A stretch of DNA of 64,000 nt. Origin: Leucobacter komagatae. Its GTDB lineage: Bacteria > Actinomycetota > Actinomycetes > Actinomycetales > Microbacteriaceae. The stretch covers positions 2,356,001 through 2,420,000 of the forward strand of contig NZ_VFON01000001.1 of NCBI RefSeq assembly GCF_006716085.1, read 5' to 3'. Position 1 is the first letter of the stretch. Each line of letters starts with the position of its first letter. Under the pieces are notes generated by a model, which saw only the letters and a list, made by a program, of their open reading frames with translations, ran no database searches and had not been told where the DNA came from. The position numbers were made by a program, and so were the translations under genes. Positions 25,048 to 33,710 of this stretch are shown here, in pieces.

Positions 25048-25836
25048 TCAGCCCCGATCGCCGAGGTGGGCGTGCAGCGCGTCGCGCACGAGCGTTGCTC
25101 CGGCCACCCCACCGTAGTTCGCAGCGAACCGTTCGTCGGCGACGTACATCTCGCCGAGCCCCCGAACGTACGGGGTGAACGCGTCGCCCGAGGGCGCGCC
25201 GGGCACCCCGCGAAGCCACTCGACGTGGCGGGCGGCAAGCTGCTGGGCCCGCTCAGAGGCAGGAGCCACGCCGTCGGCCGCCGCGGCGATCCAGTCGGCG
25301 TTGAGCGCCTGCACCCGCTCCTTCCACAGGCGCTGCCCCTCGTCGCCGAGCCCACGCCACCAGCGGTCGCTTTCCGCGTAGGCGTTCTCGCCCCAGCGCT
25401 CGATCACCTCGTCTTTGTGCTTGGTGTGGTCGAATCCGTCAAACATATTGGCTGCCATGAGCCCATTCCCATCGTGTTGTGTGGTGAGCGCAGCGATCGT
25501 TCGCCGCACGGCGCCGATCTGGCGGTCGACCCGATCCCGCTCCTGCGTGAGCAGTTCGAGATGGGCTCCGAGCACCCGGGCCTCTGCGGCCTCGGGCGCT
25601 TGCTCGCCCGACCCCGCGTCCTGCACCGCGAGCACATCGGCGATCCGGTCGAGCCCGAGGCCCAGCTCGCGGAGCAGCAGCACGCGCTGCAGCCGCACGA
25701 GCGCACGGTCGTCATAGAAGCGATACCCGTTGTGCCCGACGCGCGAGGGCCTGACGAGCCCGAGCGCGTCGTAGTGCCGCAGCGTGCGCGAGGTCGTGCC
25801 CGCTGCGCGCGCTATCTCCTGGATCGAATACTCCAC
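25048..25836 (-). CDS. TipA-like MerR-family regulator with TipAS domain
   Basis: The start is the GTG at 25834-25836 (MEYSIQEIARAAGTTSRTLRHYDALGL). Protein of 262 residues: MerR winged helix (1-70), a coiled-coil dimer helix (~75-115) and a TipAS-type domain beginning at FDGFDHTKHKDEVIERWG (~132) with the conserved AYAESDRWWRGL. TipAS domains bind thiopeptide antibiotics and other multi-ring compounds and turn on the promoter. A matching palindrome sits within a 19-bp promoter spacer upstream, the classic MerR autoregulation layout. No obvious target other than itself is adjacent. Confidence 0.9.
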   Translation of the reverse strand: MEYSIQEIARAAGTTSRTLRHYDALGLVRPSRVGHNGYRFYDDRALVRLQRVLLLRELGLGLDRIADVLAVQDAGSGEQAPEAAEARVLGAHLELLTQERDRVDRQIGAVRRTIAALTTQHDGNGLMAANMFDGFDHTKHKDEVIERWGENAYAESDRWWRGLGDEGQRLWKERVQALNADWIAAAADGVAPASERAQQLAARHVEWLRGVPGAPSGDAFTPYVRGLGEMYVADERFAANYGGVAGATLVRDALHAHLGDRG

Positions 25837-25885
25837 GGCCGCTCCTTCCTGCGCCTGAGTCGCACACCCTGTGCGCTCGTACAAC

Positions 25886-25916
25886 ACGTTAAAAGTTGAC
25901 GTTACGTCAAGGTCAA
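25886..25916 (-). promoter_or_regulatory. MerR-type promoter with operator in a 19-bp spacer
   Basis: On the minus strand a -35 TTGACC (25916-25911) and a -10 TAACGT (25891-25886) are 19 bp apart. A perfect 15-bp palindrome TTGACGTTACGTCAA lies at 25896-25910, within that spacer. The long spacer with an embedded dyad is the hallmark of promoters activated by MerR proteins through DNA untwisting, and the tipA-like gene begins about 50 bp downstream. Confidence 0.78.
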
Positions 25917-25995
25917 GCGGTGCGCCAGAATATGATCCTGCCCGCCGCGACCCCGCCCGGGGAGCTTGGCCCCGAACCGGGCGTAGGCTGGGGCC

Positions 25996-26757
25996 ATGGC
26001 AGCCATTCGTTTCGTCGCTATTGGAGACAGCTTCACGGAGGGCGTCGGCGATGAGCAGCCAGACGGCAGCGTGCGCGGCTGGGCCGACCTCGTCGCGCAG
26101 GGCCTCGCAGACGCGACCGGTGAGCCCATCGAGTACGCAAACCTCGCGATCCGCGGCAGGCTCCTCGCCCCGATTCTTGCTGAGCAGCTTGAGCCCGCCA
26201 TTGCGCTCGGCCCAACCCTCCTGAGCTTCAACGGCGGCGGCAACGACATGCTGCGGCCGGGCACGGACATGGCGGCGATCATCGCCGCGACCGAGGGCGC
26301 GCTCTCGCGCATTCAACAGGCAGGGATCGAGCCGTTACTGCTTGCCGGCGCGAACCCGACCGGCGGGCTCCCCTCGGGCGGCAGCGTCAGCAGGAAGGGG
26401 AGCGAGCTCACCGAGGCTGCAGGAGCCGTCGCCGCCCGCCTCGGTGTCAGGTTTTCGAACAACTGGGGCGACACCGAACTCGCGGGAAGCCAGTACTGGT
26501 CGATCGACCGCTTGCACCTCGCCCCGGTCGGTCATCACCGGGTCGCCGCGAATGTGCTCGGTGCCCTCGGCTACGAGGCCCCCGCTGACTGGGTCACCAC
26601 GGCACCACCGAAGGCGGCGCCGACAGCGCGCGATCAGCTTCGGTACACCCGCGAGCACGTGCTGCCCTGGATCGGGCGGAGGCTGACCGGCCGCTCAAGC
26701 GGCGATGGTCGCACGGCGAAGTACCCCGAGTTCGTGACGATCGCCCCGCGCGGCTAG
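25996..26757 (+). CDS. SGNH/GDSL-family hydrolase
   Basis: Protein of 253 residues with all four SGNH blocks: block I FVAIGDSFTEGVGD with the nucleophile Ser (about residue 12), block II Gly in ANLAIRGR, block III FNGGGNDML with Asn, and block V SIDRLHLAPVGHHRVA with Asp and His (about 166-180). No signal peptide is present, so it acts in the cytoplasm. Such enzymes are esterases or lipases on varied small substrates. A basic C-terminal tail follows the catalytic domain. It converges on zur with a 14-bp gap. Confidence 0.9.
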   Translation: MAAIRFVAIGDSFTEGVGDEQPDGSVRGWADLVAQGLADATGEPIEYANLAIRGRLLAPILAEQLEPAIALGPTLLSFNGGGNDMLRPGTDMAAIIAATEGALSRIQQAGIEPLLLAGANPTGGLPSGGSVSRKGSELTEAAGAVAARLGVRFSNNWGDTELAGSQYWSIDRLHLAPVGHHRVAANVLGALGYEAPADWVTTAPPKAAPTARDQLRYTREHVLPWIGRRLTGRSSGDGRTAKYPEFVTIAPRG

Positions 26758-26771
26758 GGCAACCGGCCGGC

Positions 26772-27173
26772 TTACGCGCCCTGCCCCGCCGAGCACTCCG
26801 GGCACAGCCCGAACAGGTCGACAACGTGTCCGATCTCGGTGAAGCCGTGTTCGGCGCCGACGCGGCCCGCCCACTCCTCGACGACCGTCGCCGCAAGCTC
26901 GCGGGTCTCGCCGCAGCGGCGGCACACGAGGTGGTGGTGGTGGGCCGAGGTCTCGCACGACCTGAACAGGGTCTCGCCCTCGGGTGACTGCAGAGAATCG
27001 GCGTCTCCGACCTCCGCGAGGTGCGCGAGCGCTCGGTAGACGGTCGCGAGGCCGACGGTGGAGCCGCCCTCTTTGAGTCGCCTGTGGAGCTCTTGCGCGC
27101 TCACGAATCCGGGCGCGTCAACGAGCTCGACGCGCACCGCCTCGCGCTGCCAGGTGTTTCGCTTCGGCTGCAT
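26772..27173 (-). CDS. zur: Fur-family zinc uptake regulator
   Basis: The ATG at 27171-27173 is preferred over the GTG 3 bp upstream because GGAGGT lies 5 bases before it but only 2 before the GTG. Protein of 133 residues with the Fur winged helix (SAQELHRRLKEGGSTVGLATVYRALAHLAEVG), regulatory-metal ligands in SCETSAHHHHLVCRRCGE, and structural zinc cysteines CxxC there plus CPEC near the C-terminus. It is the last gene of the zinc-uptake operon, overlapping the permease stop as TGATG. It probably closes a feedback loop through the Zur-like boxes upstream of znuA. Confidence 0.92.
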   Translation of the reverse strand: MQPKRNTWQREAVRVELVDAPGFVSAQELHRRLKEGGSTVGLATVYRALAHLAEVGDADSLQSPEGETLFRSCETSAHHHHLVCRRCGETRELAATVVEEWAGRVGAEHGFTEIGHVVDLFGLCPECSAGQGA

Positions 27174-28027
27174 CACTCACCTCCCGTGATCACTGCAGCA
27201 GGACTCTTCCTCTCTACGGTAGCGGAGAGCGGCTTCGAGCGTCGTCTGAGGAACGCCGATGCCACCAGCGCGAGCACATAGATCGCGGTCGCGGCGAGGC
27301 CGATCGAGCCACCGGCAGCGATATTCCACTCGCGCGACGCCCACAGCCCGAGCAGCCCGCTCACGACGCCGAGCGCGGCCGCGATGGGCGGCACCCACGC
27401 GACCGTCGGGGCGAGCAGCCGCGCCGCGGCGGCGGGGGCGATCAGGATCGCGACACCCAGGATCGCGCCCACCGCTGGCATCGAGACGACGACAGATGCC
27501 GCGATGATGCCCACGACGACGAACTCCACGGGACCCGAGCGGAAGCCCGCTGCCGTGAACCCGGCAGGGTCGAACGTGTGGAAGAGGATCCGCCTGCCAA
27601 ACACCGCGAGCGCGACGAGCGAGCCGAGAAGCACCGCGGCGGTCGCTGAGATGTCGACGAACGTCACGCTGAGCGGCGACCCGACGAGCAGCGCGTCGAC
27701 GGGCACGCCGAGGCCGGGGTTCGCGCTCGAGAGGAGTGCGCCAAGCGCGAACCCGAATGCGAGCACGATCCCGCTCGAGACCTGGCCGCCCTGCCTTGGT
27801 ATTCGAGACAGCCAGCCCATGAGCAGCACGAGCAGCGCGGCGAATAGCGCCTGCCCGATGAGCAGGTTCCACCCAGCGAGGGCAAAGATCACGCCGCCGG
27901 GGAATGTCGCGTGGCTCAGCGCGATCGCGAAGAACGAGCGGCCGCGGAATACGATGAGCGTGCCGGCTACGCCGGCGAGCAGGCCAAGCAGCACGAGTTC
28001 GAGCGCAGCCATTGCAAAGTAACTCAC
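27173..28027 (-). CDS. znuB: Zinc ABC transporter permease
   Basis: The start is the GTG at 28025-28027, which overlaps the previous stop as GTGA. Protein of 284 residues with about eight helices; FFAIALSHATFPGGVIFALAG (early) and HTFDPAGFTAAGF are ABC-3 family hallmarks for Zn/Mn/Fe uptake. Together with the next permease it probably forms a heterodimeric channel, since the operon has two permease genes and one ATPase. Expression should be zinc-repressed. Confidence 0.88.
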   Translation of the reverse strand: MSYFAMAALELVLLGLLAGVAGTLIVFRGRSFFAIALSHATFPGGVIFALAGWNLLIGQALFAALLVLLMGWLSRIPRQGGQVSSGIVLAFGFALGALLSSANPGLGVPVDALLVGSPLSVTFVDISATAAVLLGSLVALAVFGRRILFHTFDPAGFTAAGFRSGPVEFVVVGIIAASVVVSMPAVGAILGVAILIAPAAAARLLAPTVAWVPPIAAALGVVSGLLGLWASREWNIAAGGSIGLAATAIYVLALVASAFLRRRSKPLSATVERKSPAAVITGGE

Positions 28028-28980
28028 GGGCACACCCCCGCGTTCAGGCGCGGCACCGGAGGTGCTGCCGCCGCGATCCGACGCGCGCGGGCCCGCTTCG
28101 CACCGTGCACGGACGCCGAGCCCGCGACTGCGACGCCGTAGAGTGCGACAAGCGCGAGCACGATGAGCGCGCCTGGCGACGCCGAGACGGAGCCGCGGAG
28201 TGACCACTCGAACGAGCCCCACAGGCCCGCAATGCCAGCGGCAAGGGTCACGAGCGCCGCGACGGGAGCGAGCAGCCACAGCTTCCGGGTGACGAGCCTC
28301 GCGACTGCCACGGGAACGACGAGGATCGCAACAACCATGAGCACCCCGAGGGCCTGCACGCCGGCGACGACGAGCAGCGCGACGGCGACGTTCAGCGCGA
28401 GATCGGTGCGAAACGCGCTGAAGCCTGCGGCCTCGAAGCCAGCGGGGTCGAACGCCCGGTACAGTTGCGCGCGGCGCGTGACGAGCACGATCGCGATCGC
28501 GATGACCGCCACGACGGCGATCTGCGTGAGCTGCGCCTCGGTCACCGTGAGAATCCGCCCGAACAGGAGCTCCTGCAGCTGCGAAACGTAGCTTTCACCC
28601 CGTGAGACGAGCACGATCCCGAGGCTGAACAGCCCGGTGAGCACAACCGCAATACCGGCGTCACGGGCGGCGATGCTGCCTGAGCTCCGGGATCCCGCGC
28701 GGCCGAGCAGCGTGAACAGCAGCGCGGCGACGAGAGCCGCGCCGACTGCGCCGGGCAGCAACCCGGCGGTACCACCAACGACTGACCCAATGACGAGTCC
28801 CGGGAAGACCGCGTGCACGAGCCCATCGCTCACGAATTCAAGCTCTCGGAAGTTGATAAACACCCCGACAACCGCCGCAGCGATCGCGAGCACGGCGATC
28901 GCGATGAGCGCACGCTGCATGAAAGGGAGCGCGAAGATACTCGCGAGCCCCGGGGCTGCCTGAGCGAGCCACCCACTCAC
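28024..28980 (-). CDS. znuB: Zinc ABC transporter permease
   Basis: Protein of 318 residues from the GTG at 28978-28980, overlapping the ATPase stop as GTGA. About eight helices are present with the ABC-3 patterns LEFVSDGLVHAVFPGLVIGSVVGG and YRAFDPAGFEAAGF. The C-terminus has a basic cytoplasmic tail (GAKRARARR). It differs clearly from its neighbour permease, so the pair is an old duplication rather than a recent copy. It is translationally coupled on both sides. Confidence 0.88.
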   Translation of the reverse strand: MSGWLAQAAPGLASIFALPFMQRALIAIAVLAIAAAVVGVFINFRELEFVSDGLVHAVFPGLVIGSVVGGTAGLLPGAVGAALVAALLFTLLGRAGSRSSGSIAARDAGIAVVLTGLFSLGIVLVSRGESYVSQLQELLFGRILTVTEAQLTQIAVVAVIAIAIVLVTRRAQLYRAFDPAGFEAAGFSAFRTDLALNVAVALLVVAGVQALGVLMVVAILVVPVAVARLVTRKLWLLAPVAALVTLAAGIAGLWGSFEWSLRGSVSASPGALIVLALVALYGVAVAGSASVHGAKRARARRIAAAAPPVPRLNAGVCP

Positions 28981-29777
28981 GGCGCGTCGACCTCTCGCGT
29001 CGTCGTGACCGTGTGCTGATCGAGCTCAACAGTGGAGTCGTGGAAGGCGTGCTGCACCGCATCGAGCGTCAGCGCATCCTCGAGTGTGCCGAACGCCGCC
29101 GGGTGGCCGGGCTCACCGGGCTCGTGCCCGCTGGCGAGCAGCAACACGTGCGTGCAGGCAGCCTTAGCGATCTCAAGGTCGTGAGTCGACACGATGACCG
29201 TGCGGCCCTCATCCCGCTGGCGCGCGACGAGGTCGAGCAGCATCTCGCGGTTCTCGCGGTCGAGGCCGTTGAACGGCTCGTCGAGCAGCAGGAGGCGCGG
29301 GTTCGAGACCAGTGCGCGCGCAAGAATTGCGCGCTGCTGCTGACCACCCGAGAGCTCGCCGAAGATGCGGCCGGCGAACGCCTCAAGCCCCACGAGGCGA
29401 ATCGCGCTCGCGATTGCCTCGCGCCCGGTCTTGCCGATCCTGCCGAAGGCGCCGAACTCACGGTACAGGCCCATGCTGACGACCGTGCGCACGGTAACGG
29501 GCAGGCTCGTATCTCGCGCGTCAGACTGCGGGAGCGTTCCGACGCTGCGGCGCGCTGCCTCCGGCGACGAGCCGAGCACTCTCACGGAACCAGCGGTGAG
29601 GTCTGCGAGGCCGAGGATTCCGCGAAGCAGTGTCGACTTGCCCGACCCGTTGGGCCCGATGAGCGCGACGGCCGCTCCCGTGGGTACGCTGAGCGTCAGA
29701 TCTTCGACGCGCGTCTCGCCCCCGTACCCGAAGGCGGCACCCGTGAGCTCGAGTGCGGTGTGTGCGTCGTCGCTCAT
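28977..29777 (-). CDS. znuC: Zinc ABC transporter ATP-binding protein
   Basis: The start is the ATG at 29775-29777, overlapping the znuA stop as ATGA. Protein of 266 residues with Walker A GPNGSGKS (about 38-45), the Q-loop region LPQSD, signature [15 protein letters not shown], Walker B LLLLDEPFNGLD and H-loop VSTHDLEIA. It belongs to the metal-uptake ATPase group. It has a His-containing C-terminal extension (HAFHDSTVELDQH) that could touch metal, although this is speculative. Confidence 0.9.
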   Translation of the reverse strand: MSDDAHTALELTGAAFGYGGETRVEDLTLSVPTGAAVALIGPNGSGKSTLLRGILGLADLTAGSVRVLGSSPEAARRSVGTLPQSDARDTSLPVTVRTVVSMGLYREFGAFGRIGKTGREAIASAIRLVGLEAFAGRIFGELSGGQQQRAILARALVSNPRLLLLDEPFNGLDRENREMLLDLVARQRDEGRTVIVSTHDLEIAKAACTHVLLLASGHEPGEPGHPAAFGTLEDALTLDAVQHAFHDSTVELDQHTVTTTREVDAP

Positions 29778-30931
29778 GCGGTCTCCCCCAAACCGTTCGG
29801 AACGGGGCCCGGCGTCACGCCCCAAGCTTCGAGAATAACGCGCGTGTTGTGCAGCGTCGCATCGATGTAGGTTTCCGCGTCGCTGTCAGCCGTGCCGAGC
29901 GAGTCGGCGTAGAGCGCATCACCGTCAACGACCGTGATCCCGGTCTCGCGGGCGATCGTCTTCGCGAGCTTCGGGCTCATCGAAGACTCGACGAAGATCG
30001 CTTTCACACCGCGCTCCTTGATCTTTGCGCTGAGCGCATCGAGCTCGGCCGCGCTCGGTTCTGCGTTGTCTTCGAAGCTCGGCATGATCGCGCCGGCGTA
30101 AGCGATGTTGTAGTCGTGCAGGTAGTAGCGGAGCGAGTCGTGCCCGCTCACGAGTACACGGTCAGCTGCCGGAACCCGCTCGAACTGCTCGGCGACCCAC
30201 CCGTCGAGGGTGTGCAGCTGCGCTTCGTAGTCGGCTGCGCGCTTCTGGTAGTCGGCCGCGTGCGCGGGGTTGGCCTGCGCGAGGCCGCGAGCGACCTCGG
30301 CCGCCATGCCCTCGGCGTAGCGGGGCGATGTCCAGATGTGCGGGTTCAGGTCGCCGTGGTCATGGTCGTGCTCGTCACCCTCGTGACCGTGCTCGTGGCC
30401 CTCGTGCGCCTCGTCGGCGCTCGCGGCTTCGTGGTCGTGCGCGCCATGGTCAGCGTGATCATGGTCAGCGTGATCGGCGTGATCGTGACCCGCGTGATCC
30501 GGGGCCTCGCCGGTCTCGGCCTCAAGCTCGCCCTCGGCGGTGATCTCCTTTGCCTCGGCGAGGTCGATCCCGTCAGCGGCGGTAATCAGCGTTCCTTTGA
30601 ACCCCGACGCTTCGATTGCCGAGTCGATGAACCCCTCAAGCTCGGCACCGTTCATGATGAGTACATCGGCCTGGCTCAGCGCGACGAGCTCTTTCGGTGA
30701 CGGGTCGAAGTGGTGGGCGGATGCCCCCGGCTGCAGCAGACCCGTGAGCGAGATGTCCTCGCCACCGATCTGGTGCGCGAAGTCGGCAAGCTGCGTCGTG
30801 GTCGCGACCACGTTGAGCCCCTCGCCGCTCCCACCGCTGCCAGTTGCGGGGCTGCAGGCGCTCAGGGCGAGCGCTGCGGCGAGCGCAGAGGCGGCGAGAG
30901 CAGAACGGCGGAGTGCGGGGGTACGTGACAT
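29774..30931 (-). CDS. znuA: Zinc-binding lipoprotein of the ABC uptake system
   Basis: Of two ATGs 6 bp apart (30937, 30931), the second is better spaced from AGAAAG. Protein of about 385 residues: signal peptide with lipobox ALSAC, then the cluster A-1 fold with ligand His in GASAHHFDPSP, then a central loop of roughly 55 residues (about 140-200) crowded with about 20 His plus Asp/Glu, then NPHIW, VSGHDSLRYY and FVESSMS. The His-rich loop is typical of zinc rather than manganese receptors and is long here. It heads the znuA-znuC-znuB-znuB-zur operon. Confidence 0.93.
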   Translation of the reverse strand: MSRTPALRRSALAASALAAALALSACSPATGSGGSGEGLNVVATTTQLADFAHQIGGEDISLTGLLQPGASAHHFDPSPKELVALSQADVLIMNGAELEGFIDSAIEASGFKGTLITAADGIDLAEAKEITAEGELEAETGEAPDHAGHDHADHADHDHADHGAHDHEAASADEAHEGHEHGHEGDEHDHDHGDLNPHIWTSPRYAEGMAAEVARGLAQANPAHAADYQKRAADYEAQLHTLDGWVAEQFERVPAADRVLVSGHDSLRYYLHDYNIAYAGAIMPSFEDNAEPSAAELDALSAKIKERGVKAIFVESSMSPKLAKTIARETGITVVDGDALYADSLGTADSDAETYIDATLHNTRVILEAWGVTPGPVPNGLGETA

Positions 30932-30944
30932 GAGCATCTTTCTA

Positions 30945-30989
30945 AATGAGAACGGATCTCATTCTATGCGCATGTGAGAACCGTTCGCA
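30945..30989. promoter_or_regulatory. znuA: Two tandem Zur-box-like sites before znuA
   Basis: Site 1 (30945-30963) is a perfect dyad AATGAGA-ACGGA-TCTCATT. Site 2 (30975-30989), TGAGAACCGTTCGCA, is the same theme with one mismatch. Both resemble actinobacterial Zur operators (TGAnAA-N3-TTnTCA). They lie 15-60 bp upstream of the znuA start and contain the likely promoter, so zinc-bound Zur would block transcription of the operon, including zur itself. Confidence 0.75.
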
Positions 30990-31009
30990 ACAAGGCGGTC
31001 CACCCCAGG

Positions 31010-31111
31010 CCAGCCCCACCACCGGGCCAGCCCCACCGCCCGGCCAGCCCCACCACCGGGCCAGCCCCACCGCCCGGCCAGTCCCACCACCGGGTCAGTC
31101 CCACCGCATGT
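31010..31111. repeat. 17-bp tandem repeat, six units in alternating forms
   Basis: Six 17-mers run head to tail from 31010. The A form ends ACCACCGGG and the B form ends ACCGCCCGG, both starting CCAGCCCC (or the CCAGTCCC/TCAGTCCC variants in the last two). The A-B alternation makes a 34-bp higher-order unit, and the last copy is degenerate. It lies between znuA and the pair of small membrane proteins and has no evident coding role. Confidence 0.88.
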
Positions 31112-31189
31112 TTTCTGCACAAGACATGCGGCAGCCCGCCGGAAAGGGCATACCTTCGGTCGATCACAGGCGGAAGCGGCGACCCCGGC

Positions 31190-31219
31190 GGAGGCGGAGG
31201 CGGAGGCAGAGGCAGAGGC
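31190..31219. repeat. Hexamer tandem repeat
   Basis: Three GGAGGC units followed by two AGAGGC units. It lies about 60 bp upstream of the start of the first membrane-anchored small protein. It contains several Shine-Dalgarno-like GGAGG cores but is too far from the start codon to serve as its ribosome site. Confidence 0.7.
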
Positions 31220-31278
31220 AGCCCCATCCACCCCCAACCCGGGTTACGATGGCCCCACCGCCACACAAAGGAGTGACA

Positions 31279-31743
31279 GTGTCGACACCCCAAGACGCCC
31301 GGCGCCACATCGCCCCGGCAATCACGATGGCCCTCGCGATCCTCGGCGCGCTCGCGCTGCTCGTCACCTTCGTCGTGCAGGTCGTTGCTGCCATCCCCCC
31401 GAAGCTCGAGCCGGCCCCAGCCAACGTGCTCGCTCACATCGAGCAGTCCTTCGCACCCCAACACGTGATCGACCGCATCGGCGAGCTCCGGCCCGAAACT
31501 GCGGTGGTGCTCGAGCGCGCGGACGACGGGGCGATCGCCTTCGCCTTCCGCACGACGAACGATTCGTTCGGCGCGGGCGTTTTTGTCCCGCCGGGCGGCG
31601 GCGCCACGAGTATTGCACCCGCAGACGGCACTTGGGTGTGGATGGAAACGATGAACCGGGTCGACGACACTCCCCGCAATTATGAGCTGACGGTGCGGCG
31701 TACGGGCGCCACCTACGACCACACGTTCACGGTGAAGCAGTGA
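31279..31743 (+). CDS. Membrane-anchored small protein, first of a tandem pair
   Basis: The GTG at 31279 follows AAAGGAG with 5-base spacing; an ATG 30 bp upstream in frame is less well placed. The 154-residue product has one N-terminal membrane helix (ITMALAILGALALLVTFVV, about 14-32) and then a soluble domain of about 115 residues, probably outside the cell. That domain starts VLAHIEQSF and ends in alternating strands (NYELTVRRTGATYDHTFTVKQ). The next gene, overlapping by 4 bp (GTGA), has the same plan and similar landmarks. No named family is recognised. The two may form a complex. Confidence 0.75.
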   Translation: MSTPQDARRHIAPAITMALAILGALALLVTFVVQVVAAIPPKLEPAPANVLAHIEQSFAPQHVIDRIGELRPETAVVLERADDGAIAFAFRTTNDSFGAGVFVPPGGGATSIAPADGTWVWMETMNRVDDTPRNYELTVRRTGATYDHTFTVKQ

Positions 31744-32231
31744 CTCAGCGCCCGGAGGCTCCCACGAACCTCAGACCCCGTCGTCGCATTGGGTCGGCAG
31801 CGGCGATGACCGCGGGGGTGCTTGGAGCACTCGTGCTTGCGGGCGGGCTCTCGATCCAGCTCGGTCACGACATCGCAACCCGGGCTGCCGCGGCTTCCCT
31901 GGATACCGCGACCGAAGCGGTCAAAGAGCACATCGAAGCATCGCCGGGCCTCCTCAGCGGCGTGCTCATGAACGACGCCCCGAAGCTCGACACCCTGCGC
32001 GTCCTTGAGGTCACGGAAGACGAGGCCACCATCTACGCGCTCACGACGGAGGACGACGTGCTCATCGCAGGGATTGTGACGCCGAAGGAAAGCGTCGCGA
32101 TGGCTTCGACACCGGGCGACCTGCACACGGGCCTTGAGGCGACGCTCGAGGGGGCCAAGCACACGCGGCAGTACGCGCTGTCGGTGTGGCGCGTCGAAAC
32201 GGGCTACGAATACCTCCTCACTGTCCGGTAG
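31740..32231 (+). CDS. Membrane-anchored small protein, second of a tandem pair
   Basis: Starts at a GTG overlapping the previous stop (GTGA). Protein of 163 residues with an N-terminal membrane helix (AAAMTAGVLGALVLAGGLSI, about 20-39) and a soluble domain of about 115 residues. Like its neighbour, it has an early KEHIEAS, central short strands and a terminal YALSVWRVETGYEYLLTVR. This matches the neighbour's YELTVRR...YDHTFTV ending, so the two look like an old tandem duplication. Function unknown. Confidence 0.75.
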   Translation: MTQRPEAPTNLRPRRRIGSAAAMTAGVLGALVLAGGLSIQLGHDIATRAAAASLDTATEAVKEHIEASPGLLSGVLMNDAPKLDTLRVLEVTEDEATIYALTTEDDVLIAGIVTPKESVAMASTPGDLHTGLEATLEGAKHTRQYALSVWRVETGYEYLLTVR

Positions 32232-32257
32232 CCGCCCGTACGCGTACTATCAACGTC

Positions 32258-33670
32258 ATGGGCATCGTCGCGACTTCCACCGGACCGTTCGCTTCCGCCG
32301 CCGCCCTGCGCGGCGCTCTCTGTGACGGCGAGGTGAGCGCCGTCGAGGCCGCAGAGCACTTCCTCGCCCGCATCGCCGACCGAGAAGACCTCGGCTCGTT
32401 CGTCACCGTGACCGCCGAGAGCGCGCTTGCGGAAGCGAGGGCCGCAGACGCGCTCCGGGCCAGTGCGCAAGACGCCCCGAGCTTGCCGCCCCTCCTCGGC
32501 ATGCCCCTCGCGCACAAAGACATCGTCGATGTCGCGGGCGCCGTCACCACATTCGGCACGCTCGCGCAGCCCCCACGGGTCGCCGAGGCAGACCACCCCG
32601 TCGTCGCCGCGCTCCGCGCCGCCGGCACCGTGTCGCTCGGAAAGACCCAGGTGCCAGAGTTCGGCCTCAACTGCTACTCAGAAAATCTCCTCGCACCCCC
32701 GGCCCGCAACCCGCTCGCCCCTGAGCGCACCCCCGGCGGTTCCAGCGGTGGATCCGCGGCGGCTGTCGCCGCCGGCCTGCTCCCCGTCGCGCCTGGCAGC
32801 GACGGCGGCGGCTCGATCCGCATCCCCGCGCTCGCCTGCGGCCTCATCGGCCTCAAGCCGGGCCTCGGCGCGGTACCCGGCGACGTCGCGAACGGGTACG
32901 AAGACAGCTTTGGCGCTCCGATCCTCACGGTCTCCGGGCCGCTCGCCCACACGCCGCTCGACGCCGCGATCCTCATGGACGCGATGACCGCGCCGGGCTC
33001 GGCCGCCACGCGGCCCACCGGCGATCACGAGCGCGCGGTGCTCCGCGCCGGCGAGGTTGCGGGCCTCACGGTCGCCGCGAGCACCGCGTCTCCCTTCGAA
33101 TCCGCGATAGACGTGAGGCTCTCCCCCGACGCGCTGCGCGCCTACGAGCTCGCCGCCGAGCGCCTCGCCGGTCTCGGCCACCGCGTTGACGCCGCCGATT
33201 TCCGCTATGACCCTGAGTACTTCGACTTCTTTTCGAAGGGGTGGATCGCGGGCCTCTCACTCATTGAAATGACCGAGGCCCAGGCCGCGAAGCTCGCACC
33301 AATCACTCGCGAAATGCGCGGGCGGGCGCTCGCACGATCGCTCCCCCAGCACCGCGAGAGCGCGGCGCGCCTACGCGGCTTCGGGAGGGAGGTGCGCGAA
33401 ATGTGGGGGCAAACCGACATCGTGCTGACCCCGGGGCTCGCGGCAGCGCCGCCCCTCATCGGCGCGTTCAGCTCCCTGCCGCCCGCCGAAGACTACGCGG
33501 CCCAGTGCCAGTTCACGCCGTTCACGTCGATGGTGAACGTCGCAGGCCTCCCGGCAATCGCCGTTCCCATCACGACCGACGCCGCCGGCCTCTCCCACGG
33601 GGTGCAGCTCATCGGCAGGCCGGGCAGCGAGGCCCAGCTCCTCGCGCTCGCCGAACAGCTCACCCGCTAG
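32258..33670 (+). CDS. Amidase-signature family amidase
   Basis: The ATG at 32258 ([21 protein letters not shown]) is chosen; the frame is open upstream only through the preceding gene's end. Protein of 470 residues with the Ser-cisSer-Lys triad landmarks: Lys in [10 protein letters not shown] (about residue 87), Ser in [16 protein letters not shown] and the nucleophile Ser in [14 protein letters not shown] (about 188). Family members hydrolyse amides, including Glu/Asp-tRNA transamidation subunits, but GatA is longer and sits with gatB/gatC. This one is probably a stand-alone catabolic amidase. Confidence 0.88.
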   Translation: MGIVATSTGPFASAAALRGALCDGEVSAVEAAEHFLARIADREDLGSFVTVTAESALAEARAADALRASAQDAPSLPPLLGMPLAHKDIVDVAGAVTTFGTLAQPPRVAEADHPVVAALRAAGTVSLGKTQVPEFGLNCYSENLLAPPARNPLAPERTPGGSSGGSAAAVAAGLLPVAPGSDGGGSIRIPALACGLIGLKPGLGAVPGDVANGYEDSFGAPILTVSGPLAHTPLDAAILMDAMTAPGSAATRPTGDHERAVLRAGEVAGLTVAASTASPFESAIDVRLSPDALRAYELAAERLAGLGHRVDAADFRYDPEYFDFFSKGWIAGLSLIEMTEAQAAKLAPITREMRGRALARSLPQHRESAARLRGFGREVREMWGQTDIVLTPGLAAAPPLIGAFSSLPPAEDYAAQCQFTPFTSMVNVAGLPAIAVPITTDAAGLSHGVQLIGRPGSEAQLLALAEQLTR

Positions 33671-33710
33671 CCCGCTCGGCTGTTCCCAGTTCGTCGGTAG
33701 GGTTGGGCGC

